A stretch of 64,000 nucleotides of DNA from contig ML986590.1 in the NCBI GenBank assembly GCA_010094045.1, forward strand, positions 453,860 through 517,859, written 5' to 3'. Numbering within the stretch: the first letter of the stretch is position 1; the number at the start of each line of letters is the position of its first letter. This document shows positions 35,505-47,411 of this stretch, piece after piece. The stretch comes from Lojkania enalia. Lineage: Eukaryota > Ascomycota > Dothideomycetes > Pleosporales. A model generated the notes under the pieces. The model was not told the DNA's origin and searched no databases. It saw only the letters and a program-made list of their open reading frames with translations. A program made the translations under genes and the position numbers.

Positions 35505-38500
35505 TCAATTGATTTCAATTCTCTCTACCAGCTCACCGCCTAGTCTTTTGATCTCATTACAGATTGCGCCTTTATTTACCCGCATGTCCGCCATTTGGTC
35601 CGTTAGATTAGTCCGCTTGCTCTTCTTTTCCGCTCTGTGGATATCCGTTGGAAGGCTATTCCAACTGGCCTTCACTTTCCACGCCCTTGCTGTTGTGACT
35701 TGAGGATTCCAGAGCCCAACAATAATATTGAAAGACTCAGAATCCCAGAACCATAGGATAGCCTCACCGTAAATGTCTCGTAGCTCTGCTACGAACAATT
35801 GGGCGGGTCCAAAACCAAGGGTTGTCTGCAATTCCCCAGTCCCTTGCTGCAACTGCAGGTTTTTGAACTGGGGCTCAGAACTTATCTTCCTAGCCCTCGA
35901 ATACTTTCGTGGGAGATGGATAATAATATCGAAGTCTTCGACTCGGGAGATAAAGAGAGTCTCTGAGACGAATTGGCCCATATTTCTGGGTTCAATCGCC
36001 TTACCCTTCATTCGCGTAAGCATGTTATCTTCTTCGCTTCGAATAACGTCAGTAGCGGCTCTAGCAAGCGCAGTCATTCTCGCGGCAACGACCTTTTCCG
36101 GTTTCGCCCTATCAGTCCACGTAGTACCTTCATTGTCCAAATTCGTTGCTGCGAAAACAACAACTCGATTCATCGATGGGTCAATCTGTCTCCAAGCTTC
36201 GAACCGCATACGTATCTTCTCAATATCTTCTGTGCTTAGTGCCCTAGAGTGAGGTTCAAGGCCCGTGTTGTTCATGTTGCTGCCAATAGAGAAATCGACT
36301 ACTAGTGGTACGTGTCTCCAATCCCATCGAGCAATCCATGCTAGAGTTCTCAAGAAACCTGTAGTTGCACATGAAGGTACAGGCCAAGGATAAGGCTGTA
36401 GAAACGTGCGGGCAACTAAGAGTTCAATAAATTCAGATGAGAAATGCGGCGATAGAAGGTGACACGAAAACCACCGCTTTGTTAACCGAATCGAAGGCGA
36501 GAGAGCAGGGAAACGTGTACACAAAGCTTGCAAAGCCTGTGTGTGAGCCGGGGTTTGGAGAAAATCGCGTTTATAAGCGGCGAGCGCTGAAGCGGCGGAC
36601 TCACGGCTCTGGCCATCCAGAGATTTGTCTTTGAGTTGGCGGTCCAACAAGGTGGCCTCGCGGTCGTGATGAATTCGAAGGCGGAAGGAGAAGCGCTGTG
36701 GTGTGATAATATCAAGGTAGGACTGATTTTGTGAAGGCTGCGAGGGGTTCTCGAGTCCGATGCGAGTGACGTAGCTCGGCTTCGCGGCAGATAGGAGATC
36801 GGAGAGTTTAAGCAGAAAGGCAATCTTCGTTCGCTGAATTGCGCAGAGATCGTCTGGCCACCTGGCAGACCCCTCAAATTGCAGCACAATAGATGCTGGA
36901 GTAGAATTAGGACATACCGAGGTGGGAATCTCAATGGCTGAGTAGCGAAGTAGAGCATCAGCAGCACTTATGCGGCGTATCTGAAGTGGAAGATGCTCCA
37001 ACTGGCGGATGTCTTGTTCGAGCCCGGCCAGATTATTTAGAAGTGGGACGAAGGGAACTATTCCAGATTGTCCTTGTATCCTACCGAAAGGTACAAGGTG
37101 AGCAAAGGTGTCACTGGAAAATCTGGCATTCTCCGTGAAAGTAAGACTCAAATGTTTCCCTAATATGAAAGAAATGATCTGTTCTAAGACTAGGACAGAC
37201 GTATTCTTGGTGCTCCAAACAATACTCTCACGAATACTCCCGTCTTTAAAGCGCCTTAGCTCGGCCTTTTCACCCCAGAACTGACGAAAAGATGCGGCCT
37301 CCCGTTTATTCTCTGCAGTCGGTCCAAGATCCACAGTTCGATTGGCGGTGATGGGGTTAGTTGCAAAATTGATTAGGAGAGTCTTCCTCTGATTTTCCCG
37401 TGGTAAGTTGGAGGAGATAGGCCAGTTATCCTCGTCTGCCAGTGCGAAACTAATAATGTCGACCCTATCGGTCAAGGCTCGTATTAAAATTTTATGAATG
37501 TTGCCAATGGTCTCATTTAGATAAGGAAAGTAGTTATCGCTATTAGTGTCGACTTGCAACTTAGACAATGGCATCTCCAAAGTAGAATCATAATGATATT
37601 TCACAATATCCGTTTTCAATATGAACGTTGATTCGAACTGATCGAACCTCGAGTCTGATAACATTTGGATGGTTGTCTGCGCTTCGGCTTGAAGACGAGA
37701 GTAAGACCATTGCATCATCTTGAACAGTATGTTCATTTTGCGCGGGCCGTCGAAGAAGACCGGGGTATTATCTCCTTTCGGAAAAATAATGTCGTGGGCG
37801 TATAGTCTATAAGGATACTCGGAGAGGTTATGGGTTGCGAGGAACTGTAGGGTTGCTTTGAACAATTGGTAACTACTGTATCCCGGTGAAAGGACAGCGG
37901 CTGCTGTTCCTGGATCAGGTTCAAGAAGTAGTGCCACGGTTGCAGCCCATTCGAAGTTGCCGAAGCCTCCTTTACGCACGCTACTGCCAAACCCACGCTG
38001 CTTCAGCCACAGACGACCAAGAACACAGGCGTCCTTATAGGCATCAGACTTGCTAGACGTAAAATGAAGTAGTTTCAAGTATGCGGAGACGGTAGCATCA
38101 GATTGAATAGAGCCATTATAGAATGGAGTTGGACTCAAAGATTGTGTTTCGGCTCCGTCCTCCATACCCTTCGGGCGTATAGAGTTCGAGATAGGAAGTA
38201 ATTTGCTCTCGGCAAATGTCTTTTCCGGAATTGCCAGGAGGATATGTATCTGGAAATTGGAACTTGCGAAGTCATCGATATCGCCATGCAGACTCGGTCG
38301 GATGACAATGATGGGCTGCAGATGGTTTCCATTCAAATATCCAAATGAGATACTGAAGGCCCCTCTTTTAGACGTTTTGATTCCCGCAGCGATACATGCC
38401 AAATAGTATGCCCGTTTATAGAAGTAGCGATAATTGAGATAATCTTTCTCTTGAAATATGGCCTTGGGCATGGTAACAACCAGATCAATGCTCAAGCTGT

Positions 38501-39201
38501 CCTCTGTCTGTGTTGCTATTTCGAGCGGATAACTGCCTGTCGCGTTGATGCTGGAAGGCCGGTCGTATTGGAGCTTGTACTTTGCGTCTTTTGATGGTTG
38601 TGGGTTTGGGAATGGGATCACTACTCCCTCAGACTTGAGCGAAGCCCTTGCTTCGGGGATCTAGCGACAGTCAGCTAGCTTGCTACGCAGATGTTGCAAC
38701 GTAGAGGTCATATACCGATAAAGGTGTACGATTGGGTAACTGCTCAATGATAGACTTGAGGATGCGCATAGCATTTTCGGCCGGCACTTTTTTTTTGCCG
38801 TACTTTGGTTTCACTTGCTGGAGCAACTCGTCTACTTGGAGCTTAAACACATTTGACTTGTACACCTCAGACGTGTAGACGCCGTCCCGGAGAGACATGC
38901 TCTGTCTTGTATACGGAGTCTTGTCTGCCTTCGCATGTGCGCTTGCTGTATGGCTCTCGACTTCGTTATTAGGAGGGGATGCTGTTGCCGCATTTTCTGC
39001 ATTCACAATAGAATATGAGCCGCCTTCCTCAGTATATTCCACATCAGGCATAGAGTCATCGGTATCCTCTATATCACGTCTCTCGATGTCCTCCCCCTGA
39101 GAGTGTAGGTTATCTGAATCGTGGTTGTCGTAGCCGCCTTCGCTGCGATCGCTCTCATCGCTGTAGGAGAGTTTCCGTCGTTTAGTCGCCGGTGACGCCA
39201 T
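35505..39201 (-). CDS. UTP22: U3 snoRNP protein Utp22 (Nrap family)
   Basis: Two exons, 38716-39201 and 35505-38660, giving 1213 residues, close to the yeast protein. The 55-bp intron (GTATAT..GCTAG, CTGAC branch site) joins RTPLS to IPEARASLKS. The first ~100 residues are acidic and Ser-rich (DESDRSEGGYDNHDSD), then SLRDGVYTSEVYKSNVFKLQVDELL begins the Nrap fold. This fold is two catalytically dead nucleotidyltransferase/poly(A)-polymerase-like halves, with segments such as IDLVVTMP, VLGRLWLKQRGFG, RFKDGSIRESIVW and LTKRWFSCHLLSPHF. In yeast Utp22 belongs to the UTP-C module of the 90S processome and also links to ribosomal protein gene control. It is divergent to cystathionine gamma-synthase, with 362 bp between the start codons. 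Confidence 0.95.
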
Positions 39202-39563
39202 TTGGTCAGGTACGCTAGGTGTCGAAGGAATTGTACCGGGGTAGCTGTAGATGGCTATGTCTCTTGGTAGAGCGACCGCGTGGGGATTGAGACCCGAGCC
39301 GCCGAAAATGCATTGAGAGGCTTCTGCCCAGCTATTGTTCACGATGGAAATTTTAGAGAGCAAGCCACATGTGGCGCTGTCACTTATCGATAATGACAAA
39401 CTCGACCACTTAGCCGCCCCCTCCGGCAGCCGGTCTTCGGAGCTAATGTTAGGGCAGGACCGATTAAAGGTTCGCCATCGAACACAGCAGCCATGATTTT
39501 GCCATCTATACGGTTGTATTTTCCTCGCATTACTACATTCTTTGCGTATTCTACCATCTTGCT
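39202..39563. promoter_or_regulatory. Divergent promoter between UTP22 and cystathionine gamma-synthase
   Basis: This 362 bp is the whole space between the two start codons, so both promoters must lie here or extend into the genes. It contains a GC-rich block near 39414-39440. I recognise no specific operator. Confidence 0.5.
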
Positions 39564-41705
39564 ATGACGGTCACCGTGGTACCTGAGAACAATCTCGAGA
39601 TTGGAGAATCAATCCCCCCTTTGACAGTGCACGTGAGTCATTCTGTTCGCTCCTCTACCGCGCGAATTTCTGATGACTAAAAAGGCCGTGAGCGTTTCAC
39701 TGCCAACATGGCGGGCAAACGTGGGCTATGAGGAAGGTGAGGAATGGGTTTTGAGCAAGATGAAGACCGGCTATCCAAGGTCTGTGCTGTCCACCAATTC
39801 CAATTCCTTAATTAAACGCATGTGATATAGGTTCTTCGTACACAAATCTATCCAGCAATTTGCTACTGCTATAGTGGAAAGATATGGAAGACCGGACGAA
39901 CAAGCAATCCTCTTCCCATCACATTCGATTGCAGCCAGGTGTGTGGCGTTCTTCAAGCAGCAGGTACCTGAACTAGATGGGGAGCAAGTGCGGATTTTGG
40001 ATCTTGTTCCTCTTTCCGAAAACGCTCGCTCAAAAGAGTTGTCGATTATCTCTCCAAGAATATCTACAGTCTTTTTTCCCCAAAGCAAATCCAGTCTCGC
40101 CAAGGCGTTCTGGCAGCATTCTGGCGACGGCATCTCCAGCCGGCGAGCAGAATATTGCTACAATCTCTTCTCGAATGGCGCGTTGATTGATGAAGCCACC
40201 CTCGAACCGCCGTCTAGGTTTTGTAAAGGGCCGAAGCGCTACCAGAAGAGAACTTCAATCGACATGAAATCTGAAAAATTGAATAGTGCTTCTGAAGCAC
40301 AGGACCCTACTCGATTCGTAGAAGAACGGTTCGGGCGAAATTTAGATTTGTCTATGACGGCGAATGCTAAAATTGCAATCCGCCGACGTATTGCGGGGTC
40401 CTTGACTGCGGATGTTGATCTCTCTGATGCAATACATTTAGAAAAAGATCCTCAGAGGACCCGGAACGTTATTGGTTTTTCGGAAAATGATGTCTATCTA
40501 TACCCATGCGGCATGAGCTCGATTTTCAATGCGCACAGGCTTCTCCTGGCCGCCAAAGGTCCGCTAGAAAGTATCATTTACGGGTAAGTTGGAACATAGT
40601 CTGAACGAATCATGTACTCACAGCATTAGATTCCCGTACATTGATACATTGAAAATTGCGCAGAAATTTGGTCCGGGTTGTTTGTTCTACGGGTTTGGGT
40701 CTTCTGAAGAGCTGGATGACTTAGAAAAACGCTTAGAGGGCGGCCAGAGGTTCTTCGCGCTCTTCACAGAGTTCCCTGGAAACCCGCTGTTGAAATCTCC
40801 TGATCTGGAGCGCATCCACAGCTTGGCTTACAAGTATGACTTTTATGTGGTTGTTGATGAAACTGTTGGGAATTTTCTGAATGTTAATGTCCTGCCATAT
40901 GCAGACGTCGTTGTTAGCAGTCTTACGAAGGTGTTTAGTGGCGATAGTAATGTTATGGGAGGAAGGCAAGTACAGTGTCTCCGATCACCGGCGCGCATAC
41001 TCACAGTCAGCAGTGTCATTCTCAATCCAAGCGGGAAACACTACGACACCCTTAAACGCATCTGGGAAGAGGATTACGAAGACAATCATTGGGCGGAGGA
41101 CAGCATATTCTTGGAGCGCAATAGCCGCGACTTTGTCTCACGCATTGAACGCATTAACGCTAACGCCGAAGCGATCTGCGATGTACTGAATGCGCATCCA
41201 TGTGGTAAGCATTCACCTGCCATCGGATATCTGAAACAGACATCTGATCGTTTCAACAGTGAAACAGGTGAATTACCCAAAGCACAGCCCTACCCGCGCT
41301 TTCTATGACAAATGTCGTAATCCGGGTGGCGGATATGGCGGACTTCTCTCGGCTACGTTCTTTTCGAAGCAAGACGCAGTAGCCTTCTTTGACAACCTCG
41401 ATACTGTTAAGGGACCTAGTCTAGGGACCAATTTCACTCTAAGGTAAGTCTTCGATGTTGAATTTCGATGGTTCCTAGTAGAATGAGTACTAAACTAGTA
41501 ACAGCTCACCTTATGTCATACTGGCCCATTATAATGAATTGGACTGGGTGAGTCTTTCTTTGAAGCTGTCACTCGTACATTTCGTTGATGTTAATAGTGT
41601 GCTACATACGGTGTCGAGGCCGACCTAGTGCGGTTCAGCGTCGGGTTGGAAGAGTCCAGTAAATTGGTAGCAATCTTTCAGCGCGCTCTAGATGCTATAC
41701 AGTGA
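39564..41705 (+). CDS. STR2: Cystathionine gamma-synthase
   Basis: Eight exons: 39564-39632, 39685-39779, 39831-40583, 40630-40965, 41014-41204, 41260-41443, 41505-41547 and 41598-41705, giving 592 residues. It is a PLP enzyme of the Cys/Met metabolism family: Lys406 in SSLTKVFSG forms the Schiff base, Asp382 in VVVDETVGN contacts the ring nitrogen, and VYLYPCGMSSIF and TEFPGNPLLKSPD are conserved. It makes cystathionine from an O-acyl- or O-phosphohomoserine and cysteine, linking cysteine to methionine synthesis. The N-terminal ~200 residues before the catalytic core are a fungal extension. Intron 4 (40966-41013) starts GC rather than GT, is 48 nt long and has no stop in frame. All other introns are GT-AG. 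Equivalent genes are STR2 in yeast and met-7 in Neurospora. Confidence 0.93.
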
Positions 41706-44700
41706 GGAGCAAGACTAGGACTGCGTATAAATGATTCCGGTCGAATGTATGGAGTAAGCGAAGAGTGTTGGTACATAATGCACCAAGCCAGATACTTTTT
41801 ATTTCACCATCAACCGTTCCGGTAATTTATCTGCTCAGGCTAGAAAGGTCGAATTCAAGTCAGAACTTTCCATGAGAAAGTAAGTAGTGGTTTCTTAATC
41901 ACTCAGAACGGGAAATGTCATAGCACAATCGTGGCACGCCTTAAATTTCTCTCTCGCGTCTAGAAAGCCTCGAGATCTTTAGTTAGACTGCATTTCAAAA
42001 TTAAATCGAATAAAGCATGAGCGTTCGAGACACGTTCCGGACTTAAAAATAAATTATAAAGAGAGATTGTATTAGTTGGCCATTTTGTCTGCTTCGCGGT
42101 AGGATAAGTGGGGGTGCCGCAGTCAAACTGCTGACTTGATTCCTTGGGTTTTCCGCGCCATGACAGTTTGTCCGTTCGGCGTTTGGCCGCTGGGGTATTT
42201 CGCGAGAACAGCTGTTGATCATCGAACGATTATTGCGGGGCTCCGCAACAGGAAAATAACGCCAGAAGGGAATTATTGTTAGGTATCTCGTCACTTGCAG
42301 AGCACCGATGCTCCTCTTGGGATGGCGCTTCGATTTGGGTACCGGAACTAATTTCCTTAATTATGGGCAAGGGCATGGTAGGGGTGACGGAGACGACAAT
42401 ACCCATTTTCAGGCCGTTATAAGGCAGAATCCTGTTGTACAGTATCTCGGGCAGGGAGATTGCTGAACGGCCATCGCCGAAGCCATGGCTGCATGCTGCA
42501 TTCGGCGCTTCCCAATTATGCCTTCCATCAATGGGCAAGCATTTCTGTTGGAGCAAGCCATTGCGTTGCCTACGCTGCAGCGAGCCAATGGGAACTATGC
42601 CATGGATCCTAGCTTCTTAATGGTGCTAACGGCGGCAGGCCAGCCTAGAAATTTCAAATATGCAGCCAAGAGTGCAACGGGTATTATTCTGGACGGGAAC
42701 AATTTCCACGAGGAGGCAGGGTGCGTTTCCTGTTTCATCGCTACCACACGGTTGGGTTGCGACTCTCCACGAGGTGGCTCGACTCGGCAACACCTTTGCT
42801 GTCACATTCAACATAGTAGAACGCGAATGAGCCCAAATTCGCAGAGTCGAGCTAGTTGGCATTATTCATAATTCACTGAGTTCATTGTTGCGTCCTAATT
42901 TTGGCGAAGCCGGTAGCAACTGTGGTCAGCTCTTAATGCAAGGAAGGCCACCGTGGCCTCGACGTCGTCGACGTCGGCTTGACAGAATGCTGAAACCTAG
43001 AGATGCCACTTACTGGTCCAGAGCATATCTCTCTATCGCTCGGACACTCGTGTCTGCTGGTACTTGAGTCGACCGGTATCTAGACACATATATGTGGTCA
43101 TGATATGCGTGGTGTTTGAGAGTCGATCACATCGTATCGGATCCTCCTGACAAGGCTGTGAAGCAGCGAAGCTCATGTCCCCGTTTTCTACTACCATTAT
43201 GGCCGTGCTCTACATGGCTGACCGTAGAACATGCTTATGTAGACCTCTTGGAGCGGACAAGTCATCTCGAGTGTAGCGCTAGATTTGAATTCATCAAAGT
43301 TCCTCGTCTGGTAAATCTCCACATGGCTTGTTCTGTGATCTCCCCTCCACGTTCACCTTTCCAGGCTGTCAGTGCACTCGTCTGTGGTGCCAGAGCGCAC
43401 TATAGCTCTCATTTACAGCCTTTTTGCCGCTCCGTACCGGCCGTCACAAAAATCTGTCTTGAATGGCGGGCATTGAGAGTCCCATGTTGTTGTCGTACTC
43501 AACTTGGGCGACTGCGCCGCCCATTTCCCGACATGGTGCTCAAACAGGCCAAGACATTCATCTTGCGGGGGACGACGTATGTACGTCACAAATCGAACGT
43601 GTGTGATCTCCTCGAGGATGCTTGGGCCTCCGGGTGCCGTAGAGGCATTGCACGATTCGTCATGACCGGCCTCGCTCCAACTTGCACATACCTTAGGGAA
43701 GTGAATGCGTCTTCATGGCCGACATCACCGAGCTCCGGCTCGCGTTGCAGATTGCATGACGTCGGAGTTTTCTCCTCCAGCCTCGAGCTGCGCTGCAGCT
43801 CCCTGGCGAGAGGTGATGCAAACGACGTCCTAGGATGGCGCAAGGACCGCATCGGTGCAGCAGCAGGTGGGTGGGCATGCAGAAGCAGTCTCCTTAAGAG
43901 CCGAATCGTCAGTTGGCGCCCGGCAAGCTACTAGCAGCTGCCGAAGCAGGAGTACATACAGTACAGATTGGTCGAACTCTGCCTTATGTCAGATGCTCAG
44001 ATGAGATGCTGACCTCGACTGGGGGTTTCGTCCTGCTGCACTAGAATGACGCTGCTGGTGCTGGTGCTGGTGCTACTGCCGCTCCCGCTACTACTGCTGG
44101 CACCAACGTCGATTGCGAAACTGGATTGCGTGAGGCCAAGTGGGTGCTCGAGGGGCGTTGCGATGCTATCCCAGATGAGGTCTCATCGTCCCCAAACACC
44201 CAACCTTGGAAGCCGTTGATGGTGCCCACAGCACCGGCAACCGGCAACTGGCAATGTCAGGGTGGCTATTCCCAATGCAGCCGCGCCGCCAGCAGACCAC
44301 GAGAACACCACCTCCATTACTACTACCACCACCACTCACACACCATCCGCGCACGCACTCGGAAATGGCGGCCAACGTCGATGGGCAATGGAACAACGGA
44401 CCCTGGGGGCGGGAATTAGTGCGTTCGATGCCAACCCGCAACAGGTCTCCCCCCATCGGCGTGGTCTTACTGTACTACTAGATCCGTACGCATGTCTCCT
44501 CAGGATTGCAGCGCACTGGAACACCACCTGCCGCGCTTCGATATGACTTCCAGAAGCTCTCGCATCAGGCGGCCCCGGCCGCTCCTCCTGGTACATGCAT
44601 ACATCAATCCCTCCATACTTCCGTACGTACATACCGCGTCCAGAGCGGCATCATCATCATCGGTGAGCGCGGCCCGCCTCTGGCGTCGTCCTCGATCGGC

Positions 44701-45890
44701 GGAGGCTAGCTACGGCGGCATGCTATCATGCTCCCCCCTCCCCGTCTGTCAGTGTCTGCTCGCACGATGCGCTCTTCTGGCCGCGCCCGTGTCGGTGCAA
44801 ATATAGAAGCAGTTGTGACGGCGCCGCATAGATAGCATGGCCCGCTGTACCGCGCCATCTGGCCAAACAACAAATCGCCCGTGGCTTAGGTCATGCCCCC
44901 AGCCGCCATGGACGAGGCTCGGAGCAACTCAGAGATGAAGCAGAGAGCAAGCAGAGAGCGCGCACGCGCCACAACTCCCATTGCAAGGTTGCAAGATTGC
45001 AAGGTTCCGCTTCAGCCCAGAGTGCGCTCGTTCACCCACATATTATTTTCGCGGCTCGCAGTGACTTTTCGCGCTGTTGCTGTATCCGGCAGGGCCCCTT
45101 GAAACCACCAAGCTCTAAGCTCTGCGTAGTAGGGCGCTGCTGTCCCGGCCACCCCTGGGCCGCCACCAACTGTGGGCAGACCCTTCACATAGTCGGTTCG
45201 GGCGAACCCAGCTCCATGCACGCGCAGTAGCCGGTAGAGACACAGCAGAAGGCAGCAGCACACCAGACGGCCGGATTCTGTAGTTGTCGAGTCGAAAAAA
45301 TCGCCTGCTCTGGTGCTTCTCGAGAGGGAACCACCAGTGCGGCGCGACTACGCTGCTCTCACCCGCCCGTTTCTCCTCGTAGATGGTCGCCTGGATGCAC
45401 CACCGCCACTCTCTGATGGATGCCCCTCTCATCAGCGCACCAGCCCCGAGAACTGCATGCTCCATATTCGCGGACCCAAGATCCTCGCCGCCTCAAGGGC
45501 CAGCCACCCTTCATGCTCGTGCATGTCCTGCACTAAACGGTCGGAGCTTGGCCCTACACCCATGCTGCAGGCCCCAAATCCTTCAAGGCACCGACCACTC
45601 ACCAGCCGCATTCCCGGAAAAGCCATGTTGGAGGTCGAATCACGCCGGTAAGTTACTGGAGCTTAGATACGCTATACCAGTATATACCCTCACGATCCCC
45701 CCGGCATGGCGCAGGCCGCTTCTCCAAAATCAAGATCAATGTCGCAAGTCTGCCTTGCGAGCTCTCTTGCTCCTTCATCCATAAGGCTGCTATAAACCCA
45801 CCAGCATTGTCCAATCCAAAACCACAAAGTGTATGTTTACCCCCACTAACGCCCGACCTCTTAACACATGTTGTCCTCCTCTGGTCGATC
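41706..45890. other. Gene-poor tract, 4.2 kb, upstream of the C2H2 gene
   Basis: No protein or RNA gene is recognised. Composition rises in GC from about 42.5 kb on. A short run of imperfect CTG/GCT units lies near 44047-44100. The longest open frame is 819 bp at 43116-43934 (plus), which begins with TTG, is Cys/Ser/Arg-rich and shows no domain. The last part probably includes the promoter and a long 5' leader of the C2H2 gene. Confidence 0.45.
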
Positions 45891-47411
45891 ATGACCCTCC
45901 GGTCTCCCAAACAACAACCGAAAACGATCACCATCTCACGAAGACTTAGAAATCGGGCCGACCAAGATCTGTCCGTTCAACCCCCCGAGCTACACCAGCT
46001 TCGTGGATTACGCTCCCGCCGTGCCGCAACCTCGTCGACAACTCGCCGTATATCTGTCAATTACGATCCTCAACAAACACATACACCTGTTTGGAATCCT
46101 ACCGAGATCCTCGATCCATTTCCACGTAGCAACACCACCCATCCCTCTGGATTAGAAGATAACCCTCCTTCCTCCCTCCTTTCGCAACCACTAGATCTCT
46201 CTCCCTATCATTCACCACAGCGATCACCGATTGAACTTCTCGACCAAGTAAATCAACCAGACCCCAATCACTTCAAAGTACCTCCTAGCTCTAATTCGGA
46301 TCTTCTTCCGTCTCCATTGTCTTCATTATCTGGTTGCAATACCGCTACCAATTTTTCCCTTGTCCTTTCACCAGAACCCGAACATACACAGGATCCCTCC
46401 GTGGAATTGCAAGATATGAGGTAAACATCCTTCGTTCCCTTCCTACTTTGCCTCGATAGTTTTGCTCACCCGCCACAAGCACATTGGGATTTATGATGCC
46501 TGCCCAATACCCTTTGGACCATTATGGCTCCCCGCCAGCCCTAGACTCGCCAAGTAAGTAGCACTTCATGCTTTGGGTGATCTAAACGCTAACTCGGAGT
46601 AGGCTATCAGCCCTTAAACCAACACCCTTACTCTGAATCTCGTACATCGCAACAGCAGTCGCAGAGCTCGGGAGCATATGCACCCACATATACCTCTAGC
46701 CCAAGTTTGCAAAACCAGAGCCAACCGCGGAGATCAGGTGAACATACTGTATTGCCTCCGTACCAGCAACCATCTTCAGTCCCGCGAAGCCCGTATCAAC
46801 AGCCACTTGGTTCTCTACGAGCTAGTCCAACACCTATGAGTTATCCCTCTACTACAAGCGAGCCTTCGTCAATGCTTACCTCCGCTCCCCATACATACCC
46901 CTACCCAGCTATTCAGACTAACCTTCCTGGTCAAGGCATTGCTGCCCTTGGGAGCAATTCATCCAGCTATCCATCGTGAGTCATAAAGTTCCCGCTGCTA
47001 CTGCTTTGTAAAATAGTAATCCCCTCTAGTCAGCCCATTTATCCTCCTGGCTACGATGTAAACGGGTATAACCCACTCCCAGCAACACTATATCCTCCTT
47101 CAACCACCGCTGCCTCATACCCGGCATATGATGCTGCACCTACTGGGCTCTCTTCATCTCCTGGAAGTCAAGCCAATGGGGTAAGGGTTCTGAATTCGCG
47201 GCCTAAGCCTCAGTGCTGGGAGCACGGCTGCAATGGGCGACAGTTCTCCACCTTCAGTAATCTTCTCCGTCACCAACGCGAAAAATCGGGCACAGCGGCG
47301 AAGAGCTATTGCCCAAAATGTGGCGCCGAATTTACTCGAACTACGGCAAGGAACGGACACATGGCACACGACAAATGCAAGCCTCGACGAACGTCAGATA
47401 CGAGCAGGTAA
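45891..47411 (+). CDS. C2H2-type zinc-finger transcription factor
   Basis: Four exons, 45891-46420, 46480-46553, 46603-46975 and 47030-47411, giving 452 residues. About 350 N-terminal residues are disordered and rich in Ser, Pro, Gln and Tyr ([32 protein letters not shown]), typical of activation regions; a basic [12 protein letters not shown] lies near the start. Two fingers close the protein. The first is CWEHGC..NLLRH and lacks a clear second histidine. The second is a full [20 protein letters not shown] finger with C-x2-C and H-x3-H. A fungal family with this two-finger C-terminus is widespread in ascomycetes, but I cannot name a member with known function. The start is the first ATG of the frame, and upstream untranslated or coding exons are possible. 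The gene is isolated, with 4.2 kb and 5.8 kb free on its sides. Confidence 0.85.

Noticed and set aside
39630..39635. CACGTG (Cbf1/bHLH-type E-box) at the start of cystathionine gamma-synthase
   Set aside because: It spans the exon 1/intron 1 boundary (CAC codon plus GTGAGT donor), so its presence is explained by coding and splicing.
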